Shown: positions 11,401 to 22,267 of the stretch, one piece after another
Layout of the letters: every line of letters begins with the position of its first letter
How positions within the stretch are numbered: the first letter of the stretch is position 1
Origin: Phoronis ovalis
Lineage: Eukaryota > Phoronida > Phoronidae
DNA: 26,599 nucleotides
Assembly: GCA_028565635.1 (NCBI GenBank)
Contig: JAOXYB010048946.1
Location: forward strand, 1-26,599
Direction of reading: 5' to 3'
Program-made: the position numbers and the translations under genes
The notes under the pieces: model-generated
Databases searched by the model: none
Told to the model about the DNA's origin: nothing
The model's input: only the letters and a program-made list of their open reading frames with translations

Positions 11401-12322
11401 ACTAAAAAACGAAAAAATAGTCGAGCAAAAGTATATACTATTGGTATATACACAGACATCCAAAAATTTAGACAACACCGCGAACTATTTATTAATTTAA
11501 AATAGTACATGTTACTAATAATGAAGAACGACCTATCATAATCCTGCATTAAAAGATATGACTGGCAAGCATCACATTTTTTCGGAAGCGCCCACCGAGT
11601 CTATTCAAATATTGCCGTATTTACAATTTGATCATAACAAAGAATGGGGGTATCGATCGTAATTACTTTTAAAACGTAGTTAGCTCCATATGACGTTGCG
11701 TAGTCTACGTAATAAGGGACAGGGTAAAGCGTACTGGGGATTGGCAAACGCGAGTTTTTTCTTCAGTCGCTCTTTTAAACAGAATAATATTATTATAATT
11801 ATTATAGTCCCGTATCAAAATAATACACTTTCACACTAGACTCTAGTGCGAAAACATGTAATTTTGCACGTAACATGCACAGACGCTAACATTTTTACCT
11901 TTACTAACCTCGATTTCTATCCACTATAATTAAGACGAAACGATAATTTGTTTTTTTTATAGTGCAATGTGTAGCAGAAGTACGGTCCTAATATGTTACA
12001 TTAGACAGTTTACGAACCGTCATTTTGATATATAACATTTTGTTTATGTATGAACCGATTTCCGATTGGCAAAAAAATTGAATTGCGCATGGCAATTTTT
12101 AAGTGGTCCGCCAGATTTTGCGGCAGGATGTACCTTATGATTTTTATGAGGTGTCATAAAATGTTAATCAAATTTCATGCAACGCACACACGAGTCATCA
12201 TGACATAGCATGAATGTTAAAGTTTTAGAAAACATTTATTTTGTGTAACAAAAATGTAATGCGAATTTTTATTTAAACGAGGGTCTAGCTTAGCGCAATA
12301 GGTCCCCCTTTTCAGCTCCTGC

Positions 12323-12652
12323 ATTTACCAAGAAAAGTACAGGGCATGTTTTTCAGGCTTCTCAAAGCCTTATTTACCACGTGATAAACTTTTGTGGGAT
12401 ATTTACCACAGGGTATGTTTTTCTAAAAATCGTTTACCACAGGGTGTTTTTCTTGGAAAACGCATTTACGACAGGTGTGGGAAATTAACGTCCGTAAATT
12501 TTCACATATTTATTTACCACATGATATATAATTTTCAAGTGAATTTTACACAGGGTATCTATTTCCAGAGAGTTATTTACAACAGGGTATACTTTTGATG
12601 TTTTTTTCATTTGCGATAGGGTATATTTTTGGTGCTCTTTATTTACCACTTG
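12323..12652. repeat. Degenerate ~32-bp minisatellite
   Basis: The motif atttaccacagggtat, with variants, recurs near 12324, 12372, 12401, 12433, 12464, 12512, 12543, 12574, 12609 and 12641. Each copy is followed by a T-rich spacer. About ten units are present, most spaced 29-34 bp apart, with two longer gaps. Confidence 0.85.
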
Positions 12653-13406
12653 GGCCGCACACTCCTACCAACATTTTTGTCAAGTACCCTCCGGGCTTAA
12701 TTAGCCTCAACTTAATAATTAGCTTTACTTGTTGATACCAAAGAAATAAGCAAGTGAACTATATACAATACAATTCTCATTTGAAAACATGCCAATAATA
12801 GACATGACAAATTGCGTGAAACCGAACTGCTACTAATGTTTGCCCACAACGAATTGCGAACCAGTGGTACCCGGGCCGTGTTTTCGTGGTACCTTGTACT
12901 GTGCCCCTGACCCCTAGGGGGCACTCAGGTAAAATGTGGGTAATCATATGTTAATGGTCTGGGAAAACCTTTTAACTATGTGTAGATGACTAGCTCTGTT
13001 GTCATTGTTGTGATATGCAAATAATCTTTACAATGTAATACATATAAATATTCCTGATGTTGCTATTACAATTGTTCAAGCGAGTGCAATCATACCATTG
13101 TTGCATGTATTATTCCTTAATTATATAATATTCTATACAACCATACCACATGGTTGCACTCCTTGCAAACTGTATTAAAAGTGACAGTTCTGGTGAACAG
13201 CAAATGGTACTTTTATATTCTTTTACCAGTAAATGTGAATTAGTAATTTGAAACTGTTGGTGAATTGAGAATTTACTTTATTGGTGAACAGTTATATATA
13301 AGAGGCATAAGCTTTCTTCCTGTCTTTTTAAACTGGCTTATGTTCTTGTCTATGTTGAGCATGACGTGAACCTGAATATATTGGTCGAATTACCAAATTT
13401 CTCTAT

Positions 13407-13412
13407 TTTATT
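13407..13412 (-). promoter_or_regulatory. Polyadenylation signal candidate for MRPS15
   Basis: AATAAA on the minus strand (TTTATT on plus), about 73 bases downstream of the MRPS15 stop codon. Confidence 0.5.
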
Positions 13413-13484
13413 TTGTCCAACAGAATAAGCTTCAATGAGTGGGATTCGAAACTGACCTTCCCCTTCTGTTGACATTTTCTTGAA

Positions 13485-16400
13485 CTATCTGCTCTTGAAT
13501 TTTTCACTTACATGTGGTGTTTCTAGTAACGGCTCTGAAGCTGTCTCAGACATATCTAAAGATGTTTCTTCCTCTTCAATAGATGCCATTTCTTGATCAA
13601 TTTCTTGTAATAACTCTAATTTTTCCTTTATAAATAATTCCTTTTCTTCAGATAGTGCTTTTCGAAGTACCTCCATCTTAGCAGTTCTTAGTTCTACAGC
13701 CTTGTCTATGACAGCATCGCGCCTCCGATCCTTCTTTGTGGGCAAAATGTTAGGATGCTCCGGATATGGTACCCATTTAATGTTCAAAACTTCCAGTAAC
13801 CATTCAAAACGCTGGTAATCATTTTTTCTTAATTTGTTAAGAAATGATTTTCTCTTTTGAATCTGTTCCACTAGTCTTGATTTGCGCACTTTATCCTATA
13901 AATTTCAACAACATTTGTTATTTAAATAACTTTCCCAAGTTATAAGTATTGTTGCATATAACTAAATGCCAGTCTAGTTTTAGATACTTTCATAATAATG
14001 TTGTATGTCTGTGTAGGTGTCACTACACAGTTCAATTTGCATTGTAATCAGAAACATGCATGTTCACTACAAACTTAAGGAAGTACAACAGAAATCTACT
14101 AATGTATATAATTTTACAGTATTGTAAATAAAAATCATGCAAGGATAACATGTACAAGAATGGCATTTATTACATGTTAACAAGAACTTTGCACACAGTA
14201 TGGATATTTCAGTGTGCAAAGAAGTTCAACAGAAGAACTAGATATGTCTAGATATCTTCCAAAATAAACACTCATCAGCTACTTTTGCATTCCTAATTTC
14301 TGAATTAAACCAAAAGACATTACAAATTCCAAGATCGCATATCAGCCATTGGACACTGTAATACGCACTGTGTTCCTTATTGAAATAACCCGTTTTTTAC
14401 TTTATACTTAACAAATTAAACCTGTTATCTGTTACATATATTCAGACAATTTTAATGCGTTTCCAGTTATATCATACCTTAGGTAAATCCATACAGTGTC
14501 TGATACCATTGCGTATTTTTATGGTCAGCTGAGCAACTGAAAGTTAAAGGGAATCTTTACCCAAATACCTATGTACATTGATTGCATACAGACAAGTTGA
14601 GTATATTTTCATAATTGATATGATAGTTGTATCTTTCCAAAAATGTATATTTTATTATTCTGTTGTTTCATTTTGCTACCCAAAATTTAACTAAACAGTG
14701 GATTCAAAATATAGTTTTCACACTGTGTAATCATTCTTTCGTAATACTTACTTCTCACTTCAGGAGAGGAAAGATCTAATTCATGACGCTGTACTTTCTT
14801 GACAACTTCATTTACATGGTACTTGATGACTTCTTGCTGAAAAAGAACCTGCAGTTCTAATACAGATAACCATAGATCATAGACCTCGGAGAATTACTGC
14901 ACTGTACAGTACAGTTACGAAAAATAAAGCTTAGGAATACTGGTGGTATTACTCACCAACACCTAACCGATAGTTGTTTCATTCACAGAAAGAAGAATAA
15001 GATAACAGGAATTGAAAATGGTTGCATAGTTTTATAGTCTATTTACATATAATGCAAGGACAAATGAGGCATCAGAAACTACTTACATGTGGTGCATATT
15101 CTAAGCTCAGAAGTTTCTTTGTAAGCTCGTCTGTACTACTGAAAAAAAATTAAAAGTAAAATAACATCTTATTTGGGCAACATCATTCATCACTAAAATC
15201 AATGTATCAGTGCTAACATGGATGTCAGTTAAGATCATGCTATGTTTTTAGGTATTTGTGATGAACTTGCTACAGTATATATTAAAGTAACATTGTAGTG
15301 AAAATCAAAAGTAAGTAGTACTTATTGAACTGTAGTAATGGTGCATATATTACAGCTCTCTTGCCAGTGCAATGCATATTTACTATGGTCTAACAAGGAT
15401 AATACTTTAAATTAGCAATATACTATCTATTTGTACTTGATGGTATCATAGACTGAACTAAAATGTTCACACAACTCCTACAGTTTTCCACACGCTCAAC
15501 CAATTCATTCACAAAAGATCTAGTGCCAGCAAATAGACTATTAAAATGCAAGAGATTGAAGAAAAATCGAATATAGTGACACAACCTCTTCAGTTCCTGC
15601 ACCTCTTCATATTGCACTCTAGGCAAACTTGGATCAATAGGGGGCAATTCTGTATTAATATCGCCTGAAACAAGGTTTTAAAAAGCATCATATTTTGTAT
15701 ATATATATATTTGTAAACTATAAACATGTTTACCCTACACTGTAGATAATTTCCTTAGGTTCAAAGCCAATTACTTTACAACTTGAAATATGCTGCTTTT
15801 GTTAATGGTATGAGCAGTGACTACTGACTACTACTCTGAACAAATATGAATTAGTTGAAATAAATAAACTTGATTCCAGACAAACTTCAAGAGCAATGTT
15901 ACCTGAGTAGTCAAAATTTGGTTTTCTTGGTGGAGTTTTTGGACCAGGATAGTAACCACCTCGTTTGTCAATGTTCAGTAAAAGAGAGAACACTACAAAA
16001 TAACAACAAAACTTTTGTTATGAAGTATCACTATCTTGGTTAAATGTTAGAATGAGTTCACTACTTAACTCATATGTACAGGTATACATTTAAATGTACC
16101 TATAAAGGAAGTGAAGTGTTAAGGCTTCTCACCAGTGCAGCATTTTATATTTTATTAAGCATGAGCAGTGCATACTTTTCATAAAATGTATGTAAGGCAC
16201 ATGATTCCAAATATTCAACTGCATTAACAATTGAAATACAAAAACATTAAACATGATATTATCTTATCATTATAGTATCTTGTCTTGTCTATATACTTTG
16301 TAAAGTAGTATTTACACTACATCAGTCAAACAAAGTGAGAGCGCTGCGCATGCATTTGCAGCCTGTTAGTACTGCGATTTCAGGTGTATGTGGGCAGATA

Positions 16401-18606
16401 CTCTAGTCTTCAAGGATTCAATCAAATTGGCCATAATAACATCATTCGGAAGATCATTCGATTTCCAGTCTCTAATTGTTCTGGGAAAGTAGGAGTATCT
16501 ATATATATATATCTGTAGTTGCAGACTGTGTATGGAAGGTCATGGAATGTGAGTGACATGTGTGACGTGTTGATAGCTTGAGATGTGGGTCACCAGTTAT
16601 TGCAATCTTGTTCTTGAATATTTTGAACATTGTAACAAGTCTAGCTGTTTTTCTTCTATTTACAAGGGGTTCCCATTCCAGATCTCTCATCATTTGAGTT
16701 ACACTATCAGTCTTAGTGTAGCGCTGACAAACATATCTCGCACCTCTCCTCTGTACCATCTCAAGTTTATTTATATCTGCTGTTGTATACGGGTCCCAGG
16801 CAGCACATGAGTATTCCACTAAAGTCCTGACTATTGCAAAGTACATGCACGTTTGTTGTTTGACTGATTTGGGTGCTGGTCTAAGGTTTCTACGTAAAAG
16901 TCCTATAGATGTGTTAGGTTTGGATGTAATTCCATGTATATGATGTTTCATTTATTAAGGTTATCGGACAGCTCCACTCCAAGGTATGGATGTTGCTTTA
17001 CCGTGGCAAGTACAGTTCCTTTGATGTTATAGTCCTGACTATATGGGGAATGTTTAAGAGTTGTGTGCATAGTAGAACATTTAGAAGCGTTGAAAGACAT
17101 CTGCCACATGTCAGCCCAATGTATAAGAGAATCAAGATCATGCTGGAGGATATAACAGCATCTTTCAAGGTGTCAATTTGCCTTTAGAAGAGGCAATCAT
17201 CAGTAAGTAGACAAATTTCCGTACAGGTCTTCAATGATGTTGTCAGAAATGTCATTTATAAATAACAAGAATAGGAGTGGACCTAAGACGGTACCTTGAG
17301 GTACAACAGAGTATATATATAAAGCGCCAGAGAAATTATCTATCAGCGGAGTGCAAGCCAAAGCAACTATTATAACAATATTATGGCTCCCAACCACAAG
17401 TTGGAACCCATATAGCTGTTACGCTGGTTTTCCAATTCACACAACTCTTTGCGCGGTTTACTACCAACAATATATTTAAGGATTGTTGATACTGGACCAT
17501 GCAAGTCATTATTAGAAATGACAATTTTCGAGTTCGACCCTACTATAAACAACTACACATCACATCAGGTAAGGGTTGGTACCACCACCAACTTGCCGTT
17601 TGTGTAGCAATTGCGCTTACCGAGTGACGACTGAACAAACTGCTGTGTGATAGCGGAAACCAGCAAATCAAAATAAGATTGGCCAAAATAATATCCTGCA
17701 GTCATGTCCTTTTTATATGTAGTCCCAGTTCCTACTTCGTGCATATGCAGTGGTTTATGGTATATATATGTAGAATTTAGGACTTATATGTCTCTAGTTT
17801 ATGAACTGTAGAAACAGTAAGCCACTAATCAGTGTGGGTTATTCTTAGAGTACCCACTAGGTGATGAGTGTTAACGGGTTGGACACCAGGGGTAGATTCA
17901 CCACTAGGTATGGGTCAGTTTGAATAAATCCATCCTTTAGTGTTCTGTGCCTTCTCAACTAACGTCTGGGCTTAACCATAGTCAATTTTCATTTATTATC
18001 TTGAACAGCAGAAGAACGATAATCTCTTGATTTATATATAAAGCGCCAGAGATAAATTTTCTATTGATCAGCAGAGTGCAAGCCAAAGCAACTATTATAC
18101 ATTACTAACAACAGAGTTTTCCTTAATGTTTCCCCCTTTTTTATATTTTAGTAACTCAACAAAAATTTGGGTTTTTTGTTAATTATTTTATCCCATGGCC
18201 AGATTGTATTTCTGAAAATTGTATTAACTAGTCTAGTACTAGTTACTAGTGTTACTACTAGTAGGGGTTGTTGCATTTTCAGTTACTTTTGCAAGTGAAC
18301 AAAAACTGAATACTAATCATTCACATGACATTCAATATTCACTAACAAAAATTAAATATCACATTTCCTTGAAATGCACAAAAAGCACCAGACTTTATAA
18401 ACTTTGTTCACAATGTATTTCACTAGACTTGTCTGCTCTTCTTGTACCTTACCCCATTTAGGTGTCAGCATCGGGTCAAGCAAGCCGGTTCTGCATTTTT
18501 GAACTGGATACGATACAGATGTACGTGATAAATGATTAATCCGTCTTGCAGACAAATGGCGCAGAGTACAGCCGCAGCATATCAATAGTTTCTGGTAAGA
18601 AAACAT
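13485..18606 (-). CDS. MRPS15: Mitochondrial small ribosomal subunit protein uS15m (MRPS15)
   Basis: Mitochondrial ribosome component that binds small-subunit rRNA. It has seven exons: 18606-18453, 15992-15903, 15664-15586, 15138-15087, 14836-14752, 14536-14478 and 13895-13485. The total is 930 nt, encoding 309 residues, and all phases agree. The N-terminus MFSYQKLLICCGCTLRHLSA is rich in Arg, Ser and Leu and lacks acidic residues, as expected of a mitochondrial targeting peptide. The S15 domain spans about residues 128-225 and includes EVRIAQLTIKIRNGIRHC, then DKVRKSRLVEQIQKRKSFL, then RKNDYQRFEWLLEVLNIKW. The C-terminus is an acidic, probably helical tail (EIDQEMASIEEEE). Exon 3 uses a weak GTTGTG donor, chosen because it restores phase and the LKSSTDELTKKLLSLEYAPH junction. 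The gene is head-to-head with PACRG, with 283 bp between the start codons. Intron 1 (15993-18452) carries mobile-element debris. Confidence 0.9.
13896..14477 (-). other. MRPS15 intron 6
   Basis: A 582-bp intron from a GTATGA donor to a TTTATAG acceptor, phase 0. It is AT-rich, with nothing further recognised. Confidence 0.75.
15139..15585 (-). other. MRPS15 intron 3
   Basis: A 447-bp intron with an unusual GTTGTG donor and a TTTTTTTTCAG acceptor, phase 2. An open frame continues past the donor for about 50 codons without family similarity, so intron retention would add an unrelated tail. Confidence 0.65.
16366..17310 (-). pseudogene. Decayed non-LTR retrotransposon (LINE) ORF2 fragment
   Basis: Remnant of a LINE reverse-transcriptase polyprotein of jockey or CR1 type. 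Reading from its 5' side, it shows the RT motif VVPQGTVLGPLLFLLFIND (17310 down to about 17250), then, after a frameshift, LTDDCLF in place of the usual F/Y-ADD catalytic core. Next come KQHPYLGVELSDNL, then RRNLRPAPKSVKQ with LVEYSCAAWDPY and LEMVQRRGARYV, and finally the typical C-terminal YFPRTIRDWKSNDLP, with a stop at 16366-16368. It has several frameshifts and in-frame stops, including one at a TA-repeat near 16500-16512. The endonuclease domain and the first RT motifs are missing. The breakpoint at 17310 coincides with the start of the direct-repeat segment. It is not functional. Confidence 0.88.
17314..18099. mobile_element. Segment flanked by ~60-bp direct repeats (possible TRIM-like element)
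   Basis: Bases 17314-17373 and 18033-18099 share tatatataaagcgccagag, then gagtgcaagccaaagcaact and attata. A few small indels sit in the middle of the repeat. The interior is about 660 bp and encodes nothing recognised. Terminal direct repeats around a short non-coding body resemble a terminal-repeat retrotransposon in miniature, but I did not see clear TG...CA ends, a primer-binding site or a target duplication. A plain segmental duplication is the alternative. Confidence 0.4.
18227..18262. repeat. Cluster of ACTAGT palindromes
   Basis: ACTAGT occurs four times in 36 bases (18227, 18238, 18245 and 18257), with CTAGTAC between the first two. It probably arose by slippage. Confidence 0.8.
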
Positions 18607-18889
18607 ATTCAAATATAGAATAATTTCAATACTTAGAACACAATTGACATGGGGGCAACCATTTTGGATACGTAAAATACCGATTTACAGCGGGAAACTA
18701 CGATTGTGGCCGAAATTTACCGAGCACTATGGTTACGAGTAATTTAGGTCACTAACATACGGGACCTTACTGTATGTTGCTTGACAACGACTGTTATTTA
18801 CCTCCTTGTGTTGACGCCATTTACAGGCATTCAGATTTTCATTGCGGGAGAAATCAGACGTTTACATTTTTTTTGGGTCGTTTTAAAGC
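18607..18889. promoter_or_regulatory. Shared bidirectional promoter region of MRPS15 and PACRG
   Basis: Only 283 bp separate the two divergent start codons, so both 5' UTRs and promoters must overlap here unless one gene has an upstream non-coding exon. No TATA box is evident, which is usual for housekeeping pairs. It contains an X-box match at 18776-18788 and CCATTTT-type motifs near 18659 and 18815 that resemble YY1 sites. In vertebrates PACRG instead shares a bidirectional promoter with parkin. Confidence 0.7.
18776..18788 (+). promoter_or_regulatory. X-box candidate (RFX/DAF-19 site) upstream of PACRG
   Basis: GTTGCT-T-GACAAC fits the X-box consensus RYYNYY-N(1-3)-RRNRAC exactly and is a near-palindrome. 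It sits about 100 bases upstream of the PACRG start codon, a typical distance for ciliary genes under RFX control. The consensus is loose, so the match alone is suggestive. Confidence 0.5.
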
Positions 18890-21219
18890 ATGAGTATGCC
18901 AGCCCAAGGATTAAAACTAGATGGTTCAGCTTTTACAATCAAAGCTAATCAAAAACACGCCAAGGTAAGTTACAAAATCAAAAATATGCTGTTAATAGCA
19001 CAGATTCAAGGAATTTGTTGAGTGAAACTTGAGACGTTTGACCGAATAACATACTCCGTCTTGCTGTGAATTATCAGCATTCTTTTATATGATAAACATC
19101 TGTTCGTTTTATTGTCGCTGTGAGTTTTTATAGTAGCATATAGAGTTCATCGATGTAATTAATGGTACATTTTATACACTTTCTTTTGGAGTACAAATTC
19201 TACTTTATAAAGAAATGAATCGAAGTTATGACTGAACCTAAACTTAGTTTCATTCATTTAAGTTCATTTCGTTCAAATTGCAATGCTTCAAGTGTGAACA
19301 ATAACAATTAGGGTGTCTATTTAATAAAAAAATAGTCATCATTTTGTAGCTTGAAAACTCTAAAAGAAACACAACGCGATTAACACACGGTATGGTACAG
19401 TATGACTGTATTTGCCGTGAATGCCCCATGACAAAAAATTGATGACATGCTTGTTTAATACATACAACAAAAAGGATAATTATTCAACTGAATATATTCT
19501 AATTATTAACAACTATTTTGTCTTTGAGTAGAACAGATTTTTTGCTGTTGTTTGTTTTTAATTTCTTTTGTAAGGCTTTGCAACAATCAGTGTATTTTAA
19601 TTGTTACCATTGCACCATATGTTAGTGTCAAAATAATATATCAAATATTTTGAAACATTTACAAATAAATATACATTATAATTTAAGGCTATTTGTATCT
19701 GTGAAGTACTCTTGACCAATCTGTATGTTTATATCCGGATATAATGAAACAGATCGTTTCGGTTCGCTTCATGTCGACACGCCACTCAAACCGTCTATTA
19801 TTTTTATCCTGTTTCATAGCATCGTTTGGAACTCGCATCTCTATCATGTCTATCATTATTGATGGTTAACCATTTTTTTTCACAGGTTCAACCACCTCCA
19901 AAAGCAGGGGCTTTCTCACAAAGACCTTCAAAACCAACAGCCTTCAGGAAATTTTATGAGAGAGGAGACTTCCCTATAGCACTTGAACACGATACAAAAG
20001 GCAACAAAATTGCGTGGAAAGTTGAAATTGAGAAGCTTGATTATCATCACTATCTCCCATTGTTTTTTGATGGTTTGTGTGAAACAACACATCCGTACGA
20101 GTTTTTTGCAAGGCAAGGTGTCCATGACATGTTAGAACATGGTGGATCAAAAATTCTACCAGTTATACCGCAGCTTATTATTCCTATTAAAAGTAAGTTG
20201 CTATAAGTATTAACAGTTTTGTTTGTCACCAGTTATTCCACAGTATATTGTTTCTTTTAAAAGTAAGTTATTGATCCAGTTTTAAGAAATATCATAAACA
20301 GTTTTGTATATCTCATGTCTACAATAAATTACAAGGAAATGTTGCAGAACACCAATATACTTTTGATAATATGTATAATTGATAAATCGATGTCAGTATT
20401 CAATGAAAGCTGTTGCTATGAATAAAATGCTGTTTTAATTGTTAATATTCATGAATTAGTCTGTTACAAATCAAAGCTAAGAACTAGAAATTAAGTTAAT
20501 TTGTTTCAAAGTAATTTTTTAATGAATGGTGTTGTATTATTTTCAATTTATCAAAATATTATTGACATATTATTTGCCATGGACATAAATAACACAAATG
20601 CTTTATCCTTCAGATGCTCTGAATACAAGAAATCATAAAGTTGTTTGTACAACGTTGAAAGTCCTCCAGCATCTGGTTGTGTCGGCAGATATGGTCGGAG
20701 AGGCACTTGTGCCATACTACAGACAGATTTTACCAATCCTTAATATCTTTAAAAACTGTAATTGTAAGTAAATTATTTGTTTCACATCAAGCAGTGGAAA
20801 ATCAATTAATCCTTAATTGTACCACATTTTACTTTTTTTGCTCGTTTCTTTAGAGTTCAGTTAAATTATCCAATTATCAATTCCTTTTTAATCATGTCAG
20901 TAGCTGTGTTTAAAGTACAGGCACAGGAATATGTTCTGCTTAATCAGTATGTATTTTATATAAAGTACCTGCTTTATAACAAACTCATTTCAGGTACCCA
21001 GAATTACTAAAAACTTGCAATAAAATATACATTATTGAATGTCTGTGTTGTTTTGTAGTAAACTCAGGAGATGGTATTGATTATAGTCAGCAAAAGAGAG
21101 AAAATATTGGAGATCTGATTCAAGAAACACTGGAGGCCTTTGAACGTCATGGCGGGGAAGATGCTTTTATTAACATCAAATACATGGTGCCAACATATGA
21201 GTCGTGCATGTTACAGTGA
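18890..21219 (+). CDS. PACRG: Parkin co-regulated gene protein (PACRG), ciliary microtubule inner protein
   Basis: PACRG is a helical-repeat protein at the inner junction of axonemal doublet microtubules. It is needed for stable, motile cilia and flagella. Four exons are seen: 18890-18964, 19886-20192, 20614-20763 and 21059-21219. The total is 693 nt, encoding 230 residues, with junction phases 0, 1 and 1. Strongly conserved blocks are [79 protein letters not shown] and [20 protein letters not shown], ending [12 protein letters not shown]. The start [15 protein letters not shown] is the only ATG compatible with the exon. The length is close to the conserved core plus a short, variable N-terminus. 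It is divergent from MRPS15 and convergent with cathepsin L. Confidence 0.96.
18965..19885 (+). other. PACRG intron 1
   Basis: A 921-bp AT-rich intron from GTAAGT to TTTTTTTTCACAG, phase 0. Nothing else was recognised. Confidence 0.85.
20159..20273 (+). repeat. Imperfect tandem duplication of the PACRG exon 2 end and its splice donor
   Basis: Bases 20159-20202 (end of exon 2 plus donor) recur 70 bases downstream at 20229-20272 with 35 of 44 identities. Both copies end in TTAAAAGTAAGTT. In the exon frame, copy 1 reads [11 protein letters not shown] and copy 2 reads [11 protein letters not shown]. The second donor is at 20263. Confidence 0.7.
20193..20613 (+). other. PACRG intron 2
   Basis: A 421-bp intron, phase 1, containing the duplicated donor at 20263. 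If that donor were used instead of the normal one, translation would stop at a TAA about 10 bases after the normal exon end. Confidence 0.8.
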
Positions 21220-22267
21220 GCTGTTTAGGACTGATATAGACTTTATTGAAACAAAAAACCTTCTGATTCTACTGTGCATAATGTACTTTCCGTGAGGAAT
21301 AAGACATTTTCTTCTGACATATTTTATATTTAAGACAGTTTTAATTCAGCATGAATTCATGAAAAAATGATAAAACATCTGTCATGTCTTACAGTGTAAA
21401 TAATCTCAAATTATTTACTGGTGACTAGAATAGGATTTACTGAATTATTAGCAGAAAAAATGGATGTTTAATTTCTTACTGGTATAACAGTTTTTTCATA
21501 CTTTGTACCTTGCCAATAATTTTTGTGATAGTAACAAGTATTTGACTGGTTTCAAAAGTTGTTGTTTTTAGACTGTTTTGAAACATTTTAAATAACAGTT
21601 TCTTAAAAAAAGAAAAGTTTGGTTCTTGATTTAAGCACTTGTTCCGTCTTTGTGTATCTTGTGCAAACTTCTTGTTACAGTTAATACCTTGTGTAAATTT
21701 GTCAAATTTGGTTATTTTTGAAATAAATTGTACATACTATACTAAAATCAGTGCATCTTTAATCTAGAATCCAATTAACTGTTATGTTATGTCCAATCTG
21801 TAACACATGAAAACAGCGTATTGGTCAGAATATCCGATCAATTTCTGCCGTAGCTTTAATTCAGTAAAGTGCTGGATTAAAAATCTGAAGTAAAATCCCT
21901 GTGGTAGTAAACATCAGAACAAACACCTACCCTTTACTGTTGTCACTAAGGTGTTACTTGTGGCAATTGTTTAATCAGAAGTAACACGTACATGCAACTT
22001 TCAACATTTTTACATTGTTTATTGCCAGGGGAACGCAAACCAGGGGTCAATTGTAAACGAATGATCAAGATATTTTATTTAAGGTTGGCAGCGGATAATT
22101 TGTATCAAATCGCACTTCTGTTAAACCACATGTTTTTGGATATCATTTGCATTGTTCACAAGAATCTCCAGACTTCGAACTCCACTTTGTCAAAATGTTC
22201 ATTGGGCTTAGTTGTCTTGCTACTGAAATTTAAACAAAATCACAAAAGTTCTGAATAAAATGATATC
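21220..22267. other. Convergent 3' regions of PACRG and cathepsin L
   Basis: Holds the PACRG 3' UTR and the tail-to-tail spacer. Polyadenylation signals occur on plus at 21722 and 22254. An open frame at 21992-22258 has no recognisable family and is probably chance. Confidence 0.6.
21722..21727 (+). promoter_or_regulatory. Polyadenylation signal candidate for PACRG
   Basis: AATAAA about 500 bases after the stop codon. A second AATAAA at 22254-22259 could serve a longer transcript. Confidence 0.5.

Larger units (their letters stand above)
10677..13406. other. Intergenic region between the riboflavin transporter and MRPS15
   Basis: This lies upstream of the transporter and downstream of MRPS15, both on the minus strand. 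It contains the diverged repeats at 10730-11400 and the minisatellite at 12323-12652. No protein family was recognised in its short open frames. The transporter promoter should lie at its left end, but no clear core element was identified. Confidence 0.6.
15993..18452 (-). other. MRPS15 intron 1, with retroelement debris
   Basis: A 2.46 kb intron from a GTAAGG donor at 18452 to a TTTTGTAG acceptor at 15993. Phase 1 on both sides turns the split codon into GTG. It contains the LINE fragment at 16366-17310, the repeat-flanked segment at 17314-18099, and the ACTAGT cluster at 18227-18262. Confidence 0.75.

Noticed and set aside
12280-12310. A-box-like TAGCTTAGCGC suggesting a tRNA or SINE head
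   Set aside because: No B box follows at the required distance and the D-arm does not pair.
12712-12924. Minus-strand 70-codon open frame starting in the GC-rich island
   Set aside because: No family resemblance, no supporting splice or promoter signals, and low-complexity composition.
16583-16810. Plus-strand open frame opposite the LINE fragment
   Set aside because: It is the antisense shadow of the reverse-transcriptase remnant.
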